From contig NZ_JAALXT010000001.1 in the NCBI RefSeq assembly GCF_011634775.1, forward strand, positions 682,001-746,000: DNA of 64,000 bases. The letters are read 5' to 3'. Positions 36,397 to 45,468 of this stretch are shown piece by piece. The notes under the pieces are model-generated. The model made no database searches. It was given only the letters and a program-made list of their open reading frames with translations, and had not been told where the DNA came from. Position 1 is the stretch's first letter; every line of letters starts with the position of its first letter. The stretch comes from Thalassoroseus pseudoceratinae (GTDB taxonomy: Bacteria; Planctomycetota; Planctomycetia; Planctomycetales; Planctomycetaceae). A program made the position numbers and the translations under genes.

Positions 36397-37581
36397 ATGA
36401 TTCGACGACTTGTGATGGCCGCGCTCATACCAGCCAGTTCGTTGTTTGCCCACAACTACATCGCCGCCCAGGGACCGGAAACTGCCGCACCGGTCGACAA
36501 TGCCGCGACCGAGGCGGCTGCGGACACAACGCCAACGAACGAAACGACACCGCAGTCCGGTGTCAAGCAGATCAACTCTTGGGCTGAAGCAAAACCGAAT
36601 GAACTTGAAGACAAAATCAACGATTGGATGCAAAACCCCAGCCGTCAAAATGAACCGTCTTTCGCGACACTCTTTAAAACTCCCCCCGAAGTTTCAGTGG
36701 CAGTGAATGCAGATTCCTTCCCTCGTTTGGATGTCACTTTGACCGGCAATTTCGACAAGTCGGCGGATACCCCAGAGAATCGTGCCAAGCTCGGCGACAG
36801 CATTGTTGGCTTTCTCAATCAGCAGAATTACTTTGCGGATGCCTTCCAAACACAGCTGACAACAGACAACATGTTTGAAGCGGGCAACGCCAAGATGATT
36901 GAGATTCAACTTCGCGACAACAATCAACCGCCAAAATTAGTTTCTCGTGGTCCGTTGCGTGTGCCAGTGGATGAACCGGTTGACCTTGCTCTTGAAGCCA
37001 CCGATTCCAACACGAGCGACACACTCACATTTTCGGCGACCGGGTTGCCCAACGGCTTAACATTGGATCGCGAAACCGGCATGGTCAGCGGGACGGCAAC
37101 GACCGTCGGTGATTACACAGTCACCCTGAAAGTGACCGACGATCGGGGTTCCGAAGACGTTGTCGAGACCCAACTTTCCGTGGTCCCTGGGACACCATTC
37201 ACGGCTCCCAAAGGACTCTCGCACAATCATCGCGCACTGCTGGCATGTCTCGGGTTTATCAACGGACCGTGCGATCAACGAGCGTTCCCTTACACGGCGG
37301 AATCCTGCCTGGAGTTGGCGACCAAAGCCTACGCCTATGGCATGTATGCCGATGCCGTTGTCTATGCCAAGCACGGACAGCTATGGGAAGAAACGAATCC
37401 GTCGCTGATCTATCTTCGAGCAGCATCAAGCCTGGCCCAAGGCAAGTCCGACGACGCCTACGCCGCACTGAAAGAATTGAAGGCTGTCCCTGCGGATGGC
37501 TATTACACGCGGTTGCGTGAGCGACTTTCCAGCCCGACGACCATCGCGCTCGATATGGCAATGCAACAAATGAACGATTAA
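36397..37581 (+). CDS. Secreted Ig-like plus TPR-like protein (394 aa)
   Basis: I prefer the ATG at 36397 (RRLVMAALIPASSLFA as signal peptide) to an upstream ATG. A putative Ig domain (He_PIG-like) lies around residues 185-270 (RVPVDEPVDLALEATD, GLPNGLTLD, GTATTVGDYTVTLK). The C-terminal 110 residues are helical with TPR-like alternation (AYAYGMYADAVVYAKHG). It is the last gene of the locus and is followed by a strong terminator. A periplasmic adaptor role is plausible. Confidence 0.65.
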   Translation: MIRRLVMAALIPASSLFAHNYIAAQGPETAAPVDNAATEAAADTTPTNETTPQSGVKQINSWAEAKPNELEDKINDWMQNPSRQNEPSFATLFKTPPEVSVAVNADSFPRLDVTLTGNFDKSADTPENRAKLGDSIVGFLNQQNYFADAFQTQLTTDNMFEAGNAKMIEIQLRDNNQPPKLVSRGPLRVPVDEPVDLALEATDSNTSDTLTFSATGLPNGLTLDRETGMVSGTATTVGDYTVTLKVTDDRGSEDVVETQLSVVPGTPFTAPKGLSHNHRALLACLGFINGPCDQRAFPYTAESCLELATKAYAYGMYADAVVYAKHGQLWEETNPSLIYLRAASSLAQGKSDDAYAALKELKAVPADGYYTRLRERLSSPTTIALDMAMQQMND

Positions 37582-37615
37582 TCGGTTTACGGTCGACCGA
37601 CAACCTTCCAAGAAA

Positions 37616-37677
37616 GACGCGACGAAGATTTGCAGCCTGTTGTGTGGCTACGAACGTCTTTGTCGCGTCGTTTTGTT
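37616..37677 (+). terminator. Strong terminator closing the 21-kb locus
   Basis: Arms 37616-37628 and 37657-37669 (13 bp with one G-U) are followed by GTTTTGTTT. It separates the plus-strand locus from the convergent sulfatase gene. Confidence 0.8.
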
Positions 37678-37770
37678 TCCGTCTTAAGATCGTTGAAAGC
37701 GCGAGACGGAATGGGATAACACGGGCGTGATCACACGACTTCAAACGAGGCTGCGACTTTTCCGTGGGTT

Positions 37771-39114
37771 TTAGTCGCCGGATCGAAGCGTCCGAAGTTT
37801 TTTGACGAGAGCTTCGAGTTGTTCGGGCATCTGGGAGGCGAGGTTACGGGTTTCGTTGGGATCGTCGGCAAGGTTGAAGAGTTTCTTGCGTTCGAATTTG
37901 CGATTGGTAATGAGCTTCCAATCGCCGACGCGGACCGCCATCTCGTCCGGTGTTCGCCAGTAGAAAGTTCGCGGTGTCGGCTTTGCGTCCGTCGGTTTTG
38001 AAAGTAGCGGCCAGATGTTTTGGCCATCGAATGTGAGATTATCTTGTCGGTGTTTCGCTGCGATTGAAAGTAGTGTGGGGAACCAATCGACGATGTGCGT
38101 CGGAACATCGAGAGTTTTCCCCGCTGGAATTTGATCGGGCCAGACCGCGAACGAGGGAACACGAATCCCGCCTTCGTACAAATCGGTCTTCCATCCCCGG
38201 AGCGGTTCATTGTTGCCCAGAGTCGTGTGTGGCTCAAAAGTTCCGCTGTACTGACTCTTCGGAGCCGACCAATCTTTTTGGCCGCCGTTATCGGACACGA
38301 AAACGATCAGCGTGTCCTTGTCCTGTCCGGTCTTCTGCAATGCATCGGCAATTTGACCGATGCCATCATCCATATGTGAAAGGCTGGCGGCGAACAGTCG
38401 ACGCCACGGGTCGTTGAAGGTGTCTTCGGAATACATTTCGAGCCACTTTTTCGGCTCCTTCAGTGGATAGTGCGGAACGCTGTAGGCGACGTAAAGAAAG
38501 AACGGTTTCGCTTTGTCTTCGGATGCTTCGATGATGCGAACCGCCTCATCAGTGATGAGGTCCGTCGCATGACCTTCTTCACTGATCAGCTCATCGTTTC
38601 GATGCCAAGTCTGATTGCCGTTCTTGTAAAGATGAGTGTAAGGGTCGATTTGACCACGAAGATATCCGTAGGTTGAATCAAACCCGTACTTCAACGGTCG
38701 TGCTTCCGGGATCGCTCCGATGTGCCATTTCCCGGAGATGTGTGTCGAATAACCAGCTTCCGCTAGGCTTTTGGGCAATGTCTGATTAGTTGGCAGCTTC
38801 TTTGCGTCGGCAAGCGGTGTGAGAATTCCAAAACGGCTTGCATAGCGACCGGCCATCAACGCCGCTCGTGTCGGAGAGCAGGTGGGGTTCACATAATGCT
38901 GGGTAAGTTTCGTTCCGCTCTGGGCGAGTCGGTCGAGATTCGGCGTTTTGATGGACTCGTTGTGATAACCGATGTCGTTCCAACCTTGGTCATCGGAGAT
39001 GATGAACACGATATTCGGTGGAGCCGCCTGGGCGACTGTTGGTATCCAGCATGGCCCCGCTGCAATAACTACGGCGATGACAGTCAGAAGTTTGCGTATC
39101 GAAAGAGTCGGCAT
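37771..39114 (-). CDS. S1-type sulfatase (arylsulfatase-like)
   Basis: A 447-residue protein. It has a signal peptide (LTVIAVVIAAGPCW) and ISDDQGWND (D41, D42) as metal ligands. CSPTRAALMAGR (C79) is the Cys-type formylglycine motif, so it needs a maturase. The order and length are those of S1 sulfatases that remove sulfate from polysaccharides or sterols, a gene class very common in planctomycetes. The specific substrate cannot be told. Convergent with the 21-kb locus. Confidence 0.9.
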   Translation of the reverse strand: MPTLSIRKLLTVIAVVIAAGPCWIPTVAQAAPPNIVFIISDDQGWNDIGYHNESIKTPNLDRLAQSGTKLTQHYVNPTCSPTRAALMAGRYASRFGILTPLADAKKLPTNQTLPKSLAEAGYSTHISGKWHIGAIPEARPLKYGFDSTYGYLRGQIDPYTHLYKNGNQTWHRNDELISEEGHATDLITDEAVRIIEASEDKAKPFFLYVAYSVPHYPLKEPKKWLEMYSEDTFNDPWRRLFAASLSHMDDGIGQIADALQKTGQDKDTLIVFVSDNGGQKDWSAPKSQYSGTFEPHTTLGNNEPLRGWKTDLYEGGIRVPSFAVWPDQIPAGKTLDVPTHIVDWFPTLLSIAAKHRQDNLTFDGQNIWPLLSKPTDAKPTPRTFYWRTPDEMAVRVGDWKLITNRKFERKKLFNLADDPNETRNLASQMPEQLEALVKKLRTLRSGD

Positions 39115-39244
39115 GAGATCAGGTTTTCAAATCGAGGATGAATGGTGGTTCAAATCGAAGTGTTCCTATCTGACCATGCTGGTTTCGGTTTCGCAAGCCG
39201 ATGGTGTGGATTCAGCGTGGTGAACTCTGGTCAATACATAAGAA

Positions 39245-39278
39245 AACCCCGCGAGTGCTGAGTTGCAATCGCGGGGTT
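39245..39278 (-). terminator. Terminator after the TolC-like gene
   Basis: The 10-bp arms AACCCCGCGA and TCGCGGGGTT lie on the minus-strand side of the TolC-like stop, with TTTTC following on that strand. Confidence 0.75.
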
Positions 39279-39302
39279 GAAAAAGTTCGTCATTCGTGTG
39301 AT

Positions 39303-41696
39303 CTATTCGTTGGTCCCTTGTGCGGGGAGCAAGAATGGATTGTCGTCTTCAAGGAGTTCGCTGGACTCCGACGTCGGAATTTCTTCCACCACAGCAAAGT
39401 CTGTTTGTTCGAACTCGTTCACTGATCGGAAACCATCCTTGGATGTCGTTTCTGGCAGTTCCAGTGGAAGCTGTTCGACGGGCTCCTCGATGATTTCCAC
39501 CGGAGCCGGTTGTGGTGTCGCCGGACCTTCGGGAAGTTCGGTTTCGAGGATTTCCGTTGGTGCTTGGTCCCAGGACGTTTCGTAGTTCTCCAGTTCCGGC
39601 GGTGGCATCACAAGTTGTGGGGCAGGGCCTTCGCTGACAACCGTGCCCGGTCGGAGAAGCCAATTGAACCGCCAAGGTTGCGTGCGGAGTTCCCATCGCT
39701 CTTGCGAATCCTGATAGGCTTTCTCTGGCCATGCTCCCTCTTCGAGATAGATTGCGTTGTAGTCCAACAGCGATCCCTTCTCGAAGTGAACGTTCTTGAT
39801 GGCCAACGAATACTCGACGACCGATTGGTAATAGGAAGTTTCTGCTTCGGCCAATCGTCGTTGAGCTTCCAACAGCACGTCCAGCGAGGCGGCATCGGCA
39901 TCGTAGGCAGCTTCGACAGCTTCGAGGTGCTGCGTCGCGGCCAATCGTCGGTTGTAGTTCGTTTCGACGACCGCATAGGCTCGAGCGGCATCAGAGATGG
40001 CGTTGCTCAGGTCCAGTGCGACCAATCGTTCCTGCTCACGCAACACAGATCGTTCTCGGGCAAGACGGAGTTCCGCGTTTCGCACTGCCGAATGAGCTCG
40101 ACGGAATCCCAAGGGAATATTGAGTTCCAAACCGTATTGGTATTCCTGAAAATCGCCATTGAACAGGTTGTCGTAGGCGTTGTTCAACTCACGATTTCGG
40201 AAGCTGCTGTCGAAACGAGCTTGTCCAGCCGATCCCACACTCGAGGCGGCATCTTGGTGCTGCTCGAACAAATCACGTCCGAATCCACGCCAACGATATA
40301 AGCCGACAACATCCAACTGAGGCAGCAGGAAGTTGCGAGCGGCTTTCAACTCCAGTTCGCGACTACGAATGACCCAACGCTGTTGCCGAAGTTCAACTCG
40401 TCGGGCAACGGCTTCCGTGAGAGCTTGGTTCCAATCAAACGCAACTGGTGCCATGCTGGGTTCGTCCGCTGGACGCAAGAGTTCATTTTCGGTGATCGGC
40501 AAACCGATCATGTATCGCAAGCGACGCTCGGCCACCAACACGCCACCGTTTGCTCGGAACGTTCCACCGCTACTGCCGTTGTTACCCCGAGTCGGTTGCA
40601 ACAGTCGGCCGTTGAGCGAGTTCTGCACCTGCTCTTGGAAGCGGAAATACTGTTCGCGAGCCTGGGCTTCTTTGTCGGCTTCGCCACCTTGTCGACCGGC
40701 TTGATACAACGCATGCACCGCACGCCAAGTTTCCAGAGCTGAGTCACGAGCGGCGATGCGGGCATCGAGTTCACGATAGGCGTAGTAGAGATCGAGATAG
40801 ACGTTTTCAACATCGTTCACCAAGGCCCGAACGGATTGCTCAAACTCGGCTTGGCTAATATCTGTATTCACGCGGGCGATCATCACACCGTTGTAAATTC
40901 CCGGTGTATCGCTCGGCCCGGCGATGCGGTTGAAGTCAACTCCCGCCCCTTGCAAGAGCGGTTGACGCATTTCCGCTTCGTATTGCACCGTCCAAGCACT
41001 ACCGAACTGGTTCCCAGGAGCGTTGTTGGCGTCGTAATCGGTGATGTTACGAAGTGAGAACTCCGTACCGACCGCACTCAACTTGGAGATCTCCCCCTGG
41101 AAGATCCCGATGTCCTGTTTCAGGATACGCGTACCACCCCCGAAGAACTGGTTGTTCAAAGCCCGATCGTTCTTTTGAATCGTAGCGCTACCGGTAAACT
41201 GAGCATCAAAGGCACTCAATGCCGCAGGGACACCGAACCGCGGATCAAGCTCTTGAATGGCCGGATCGTACACGCTGCGTGTGCTATTCGGCGATTGCAG
41301 CACCAATCCACCGAGGTCTCGAAGGACCTTTGAATGAGTCAGAGCCATTTGAATGGCGTCTTGCAGTTTGATTTCCCGGAACTCCGGATCGTCGTCGTCG
41401 AGCGTCCTCGGAGCGACCGTCGAGAGCACGACTTCCGGTTCGGCAACGTAGGGATCGGTGTAATCGACCCGAGTTGCAGCGTCCTTGTAGTATTGCCAGT
41501 CGGCTTCCTGATGCACGACTGACTCGTTCTTCCAAGGCAAGCCGCAGCCGCACAGGGTCGTTAGCCCCACGAGAAACGCCGCGAAGACAACCTCTGCCCC
41601 CCGCGTGGGTGAGCACTTTGCTTCGGTTGCCTCGTACCGTTTCGAGGTGGGCGAACCTGCAATTTGTGAACGCGAACGGTCTAACTTGCGTTTCAT
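39303..41696 (-). CDS. TolC-like outer-membrane lipoprotein
   Basis: I place the start at 41696 (MKRKLDRSR), because LVGLTTLCGCG after a long basic n-region looks like a lipobox. A longer start at 41807 also exists. The protein is about 797 residues, with the two-part helical/beta pattern of outer-membrane efflux channels (QFTGSATIQ, RELNNAYDNL, heptad-like helices DLSNAISDAARAY and LDVLLEAQRRLAEAE). The tail is acidic and Pro-rich. It is divergent from the HlyD genes and is presumably their outer-membrane exit duct. Confidence 0.8.
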   Translation of the reverse strand: MKRKLDRSRSQIAGSPTSKRYEATEAKCSPTRGAEVVFAAFLVGLTTLCGCGLPWKNESVVHQEADWQYYKDAATRVDYTDPYVAEPEVVLSTVAPRTLDDDDPEFREIKLQDAIQMALTHSKVLRDLGGLVLQSPNSTRSVYDPAIQELDPRFGVPAALSAFDAQFTGSATIQKNDRALNNQFFGGGTRILKQDIGIFQGEISKLSAVGTEFSLRNITDYDANNAPGNQFGSAWTVQYEAEMRQPLLQGAGVDFNRIAGPSDTPGIYNGVMIARVNTDISQAEFEQSVRALVNDVENVYLDLYYAYRELDARIAARDSALETWRAVHALYQAGRQGGEADKEAQAREQYFRFQEQVQNSLNGRLLQPTRGNNGSSGGTFRANGGVLVAERRLRYMIGLPITENELLRPADEPSMAPVAFDWNQALTEAVARRVELRQQRWVIRSRELELKAARNFLLPQLDVVGLYRWRGFGRDLFEQHQDAASSVGSAGQARFDSSFRNRELNNAYDNLFNGDFQEYQYGLELNIPLGFRRAHSAVRNAELRLARERSVLREQERLVALDLSNAISDAARAYAVVETNYNRRLAATQHLEAVEAAYDADAASLDVLLEAQRRLAEAETSYYQSVVEYSLAIKNVHFEKGSLLDYNAIYLEEGAWPEKAYQDSQERWELRTQPWRFNWLLRPGTVVSEGPAPQLVMPPPELENYETSWDQAPTEILETELPEGPATPQPAPVEIIEEPVEQLPLELPETTSKDGFRSVNEFEQTDFAVVEEIPTSESSELLEDDNPFLLPAQGTNE

Positions 41697-42337
41697 GGTC
41701 AAACGATCCTGGTCCGTGGTCCGCTCGATTCCGGCCGTCTCCGTTCGACTGGCCTGCTGCGTTGAATCATCACTCCACCAATGACGAAGTAAGGTCCTTG
41801 CCCGCATAAACTTTCGACTGTCCAATGGGAAGGCCCTCCTGCCACAGTAGTCTCTCGGCGGTCGGTCAACGCAGAACGATAGAATCACAAATGCAATTCC
41901 GCCTGTATCCTTACAATCGGCATAACCTGAACATTGCACCGGACGAAGTCGGCGGAAAATTCGAAATTTTCGGATTGACCGACGCCGTTTCCCACAATCC
42001 ACGTCACGAACGGCTTGTTTGCTCAAGCCCACAGTTCGGCGTGCCGACGCGAAGTGAGAAGGTGAGAAGTTTAGGGAACCAACGGTGACATCGAATCGCC
42101 AAATTCCGCTGTCCTTCTGTCCTGACCCGCTTTGCCGTTGGGTACAACCGGCGTACACTGCAATAGCAATTCATGCTTCAACAAGGCAGGTGATGACTCG
42201 CAGCGATCCGTTTGTGACGGGGAATTCCCTCCAAGAGCTTTGAGTTTTGACTGCTTGGTAGAAATCGCAAGGAAGCCGGTGGCCATCACCTGTCTGTGGC
42301 CAACACAGGCGTAAGGACCAGGAACGGTCTGGGAACA
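41697..42337. other. Divergent promoter region of the export locus
   Basis: It separates the minus-strand TolC-like gene from the plus-strand GAF-HlyD gene. No credible gene, though a short frame could hide a small peptide. Promoters for both directions should lie here. Confidence 0.45.
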
Positions 42338-44380
42338 ATGTCGAACGAAACTGCTCCAGAACAACAATCCCCCGCGTTGGCCATCGAGGATTTGGTCGAC
42401 GACCTAGCCGACTTGGCGGTTAGCGGAGTCAGTTCGGAAAGTTTCTATCCCCAACTTCTCAATCAAAGCGTCATGGCTTTGGGTGCGATCGCCGGCAGCT
42501 ATTACACCGTGTCCCCGAGACGCCCGACCGGTTCCCCGGATCGTTGGGAAATGGCTTGCCAATACCGATTGGCGACGGAACCCCAATTGGCGGAATTCGT
42601 CCAGCAGCCAGCCCATCTTCGATTGTTGGACTTGGCCGACCGCACGGGAGAATCACTCTCGCTGCCACCGAACGCCTCTCCCAACGAGTTACCAACCGGA
42701 CAAGCCGCGAATCAAACCGAAACCTTTTTGCTGATCTGCCCGGTCATCGTCGAAGAAGAAACCGTGGCATTGATCGAAGTGTTTCAGCGTCCCAACACTT
42801 CCCGAGAAGCTCGCGTGGGGTTCTTGCGATTCCTGCAAACGGTCTCGGAAATCGCCGGCGATTTTCATCGGAACCTTGAGTTGCGGACGTTGCGGCGTCA
42901 ATTTGGCACTTGGCGACGATTTGAAGAGTTTGCCGATACTGTCCACGCTCATCTCGATCGAGACCAAGTTGCCTATCATGCAGCGAACGAAGGACGACGG
43001 TTGATCGATTGTGACCGCGTCAATGTCGGGCGGATGCGGGGGCGTCGGTGTCAAATCCTGGCAGTGAGTGGTCAAGCTCATCCAGATCGGCGTTCCAATG
43101 TGCTGCGACGGTTGTCCGCCGTTTGCGAGGCCGTTGTCAAAACAAGGCAGCCACTCTGGTGGAGTGAGGACACCGACGAAGCACCGCCGCAGATCAAAAG
43201 TCTGTTGAGACTGTACCTTGACGACTCGCACGCTCGATGGGTCGGAATCGTCCCTCTGCTGGAACCGCAGATAGACGACGAGCATGCCAAGAAACGGCCC
43301 CACGTGCTAGGTGTGCTGATCGCGGAGCGATTCGATGGCGAACACGATGCCATACTTACGCAACAGCACACGGAAATCGTGAGTCAACATACCGCCGTCG
43401 CATTACACAACGCCGATGTCCATCAGTCGATTCCGTTCTTCCCGATCTTGAAGACCATTCAAAACACAGCTTGGTACTTTCGGTTACGTCAACTCCCAAA
43501 GACGGCGTTCGTCGTCGGACTTCTCGCTGCGGCCATCTTAGCGTTGGTCCTCGTCCCGGCAGAATTAACAATCAGCGGAGACGGCGAACTCCAACCCCAA
43601 ACCCGCCGCGACGTGTTCGCCCGTTCGAGCGGCGAAGTCGAAACGATCCATGCGGAACACGGTAATAACGTCACTCTCGGACAGGAACTCGTTCGACTGC
43701 GGCGTTCGGAACTCGACCTGGAAATCGCCGAGGTCACCGGGCAACTACAAACGGATCTCGCTCGTTTGGCCTCCGTGCGTTCGTCGGAATTGCGACGCCA
43801 AACCGGTTTGTCCCTCAGTGAAGCCCGCATTCGCAAAGAAGAATTAGCGAGTGAAAAGGCGGAACTTCAAGCGTCAATCGACAGTCTGAACGAGCAACTG
43901 AGCATCCTCCGCCAGCAAGAAAAACAACTGATTGTTACCAGTCCAATTTCCGGTCAAGTGTTGACGTGGGATGTCGAAACCTTGCTCGCCGAACGCCCTG
44001 TTGAACGCGGTCAAATTCTGATGACGGTCGCCAATGTCGATGGTCCGTGGGTGGTGGAAATTCGAGTTCCAGATCACGACATTGGGCATGTCTTGGCCGC
44101 ACAGAAAGAAAGTCAGGATGGACTGCCGGTGTCGTTCATTTTGGCAACCGATCCCGCCACGACGTACTCCGGGAAAGTCATCAAGACGGCCATGAACACC
44201 GAACTCGACGAAGAAAACGCGGCTACGGTGCTCGTCACAGTCGCCATCGATCGTGAGCAAATCCCGAATCTTCGCCCCGGTGCGACGGTTGTTCCGAAGA
44301 TCGCATGCGGGCAACGTCCGGTCGGCTACGTTTGGTTTCATGACTTATGGGACGCAATCCGTACGTACGTCATTTTCTAA
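42338..44380 (+). CDS. GAF-domain HlyD-like membrane adaptor (680 aa)
   Basis: ATG at 42338 follows TCTGGGAACA. A GAF-like region lies around residues 205-360. A transmembrane helix at about 389-409 (FVVGLLAAAILALVL) is followed by a periplasmic barrel-sandwich hybrid domain with the usual EVETIHAEHGNNV and a coiled coil (LRRSELDLEIAEVTGQL). The fusion of a cytoplasmic GAF sensor to an HlyD-type adaptor suggests export gated by a small molecule or redox state. First gene of a plus-strand trio. Confidence 0.75.
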   Translation: MSNETAPEQQSPALAIEDLVDDLADLAVSGVSSESFYPQLLNQSVMALGAIAGSYYTVSPRRPTGSPDRWEMACQYRLATEPQLAEFVQQPAHLRLLDLADRTGESLSLPPNASPNELPTGQAANQTETFLLICPVIVEEETVALIEVFQRPNTSREARVGFLRFLQTVSEIAGDFHRNLELRTLRRQFGTWRRFEEFADTVHAHLDRDQVAYHAANEGRRLIDCDRVNVGRMRGRRCQILAVSGQAHPDRRSNVLRRLSAVCEAVVKTRQPLWWSEDTDEAPPQIKSLLRLYLDDSHARWVGIVPLLEPQIDDEHAKKRPHVLGVLIAERFDGEHDAILTQQHTEIVSQHTAVALHNADVHQSIPFFPILKTIQNTAWYFRLRQLPKTAFVVGLLAAAILALVLVPAELTISGDGELQPQTRRDVFARSSGEVETIHAEHGNNVTLGQELVRLRRSELDLEIAEVTGQLQTDLARLASVRSSELRRQTGLSLSEARIRKEELASEKAELQASIDSLNEQLSILRQQEKQLIVTSPISGQVLTWDVETLLAERPVERGQILMTVANVDGPWVVEIRVPDHDIGHVLAAQKESQDGLPVSFILATDPATTYSGKVIKTAMNTELDEENAATVLVTVAIDREQIPNLRPGATVVPKIACGQRPVGYVWFHDLWDAIRTYVIF

Positions 44381-44420
44381 CGCGCACAATTCTGCCTTCC
44401 CGAACTCTCAGGAGCGAACC

Positions 44421-45422
44421 ATGTTGACTTCAAACCGACGCCAAACAACGGCCATCCTCGTTGCCGGTGTGGCTTTTGGCTGTGTCGCCCTGCGAATGGG
44501 CCTATCCGCTGACCCATTCGGGCCACCGAAAGATCAGTCCCGTAAGGTGGCGAAAACGGAGTCCAACACCGAAATCGTTATTCCCGACGCCCAGGTTTCC
44601 CTTATCGAACAAGTCGAAGTGCCCGCGCAAGAGTCCGGCGTACTCTCGACGATTATCGCACGCGAAGGGATGACAATCCGCGAAGGGCAGGTGATCGGAC
44701 AAATCGACGACGCCGAATCTCAACTGGAAAAACGACGGGCCGAGATCGAAATGGACATCGCCCAACGCGATGCCCGAAACGACGTGCGCGTGCGGTTGGC
44801 GAGCAAAACCGCCGAAGTCCGCAAAGCAGAACTGGCTCGTTCGGAAGAGGCCGCCGACAGAGTCCACAATGTGGTCTCCAAGACCGAATTGGAAAAACTC
44901 CGACTGGAAGTGCAGCGAAGTCAGCTGGAGATCGAACAAGCCAAGCATGACCTGGATCTGGCCGAGTTGAATTTTCAACTGAAGCAGAACGAACACGCCC
45001 AGGCCGCCAGATCGGTCGAACGTCGCCGCATCACAGCTCCGCTCGATAGTTTCGTGGTGGAAGTCAATAAACGTCGGGGCGAATGGGTCAAGCCGGGGGA
45101 TATCGTCTGTCGTCTGTTGCGGTTGGATCGTCTTCGAGTGAAGGGCATCGTTCGATTGGCCGACGTCTTGAATAACCCCACCGGCCAACCGGTTGTGCTT
45201 GAGGTCACATTGGCGAGCGGCGAAGTGCGAAAATATCCCGGTAAAGTGGTCTTCGTCAGTCCCGAGGTCAATGCCGTCAATGGGGATGAGCTGGAGCTTT
45301 GGGCCGAAGTGGAAAACACGGACCAAAATCTGCGCCCCGGTATGACCGGCCGTCTGATCATCAATCGTGATATCGCTGGCTACGATGCCGAAACCGCTGC
45401 CGCCGAGCAAGAACGACAGTAA
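44421..45422 (+). CDS. HlyD-family membrane-fusion adaptor (333 aa)
   Basis: ATG at 44421 follows AGGAGCGAACC. An N-terminal membrane or signal segment (about 9-28) is followed by a barrel-sandwich hybrid half-domain, a long helical hairpin (KTAEVRKAELARSEEAAD, KTELEKLRLEVQRSQLE) and a closing beta half (ITAPLDSFVVEVNKRRGEW). It is a typical periplasmic adaptor. It lies between the GAF-HlyD and M50-HlyD genes and probably docks on the TolC-like channel. Confidence 0.8.
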   Translation: MLTSNRRQTTAILVAGVAFGCVALRMGLSADPFGPPKDQSRKVAKTESNTEIVIPDAQVSLIEQVEVPAQESGVLSTIIAREGMTIREGQVIGQIDDAESQLEKRRAEIEMDIAQRDARNDVRVRLASKTAEVRKAELARSEEAADRVHNVVSKTELEKLRLEVQRSQLEIEQAKHDLDLAELNFQLKQNEHAQAARSVERRRITAPLDSFVVEVNKRRGEWVKPGDIVCRLLRLDRLRVKGIVRLADVLNNPTGQPVVLEVTLASGEVRKYPGKVVFVSPEVNAVNGDELELWAEVENTDQNLRPGMTGRLIINRDIAGYDAETAAAEQERQ

Positions 45423-45468
45423 GTCACTTTGTGCGGAGTAGCCACGAAATCAACTTGACCGAGTTATT

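Noticed and set aside
39510-40301. A 263-codon frame antisense to the TolC-like gene
   Set aside because: No RBS and no domain. The opposite strand carries the channel motifs.
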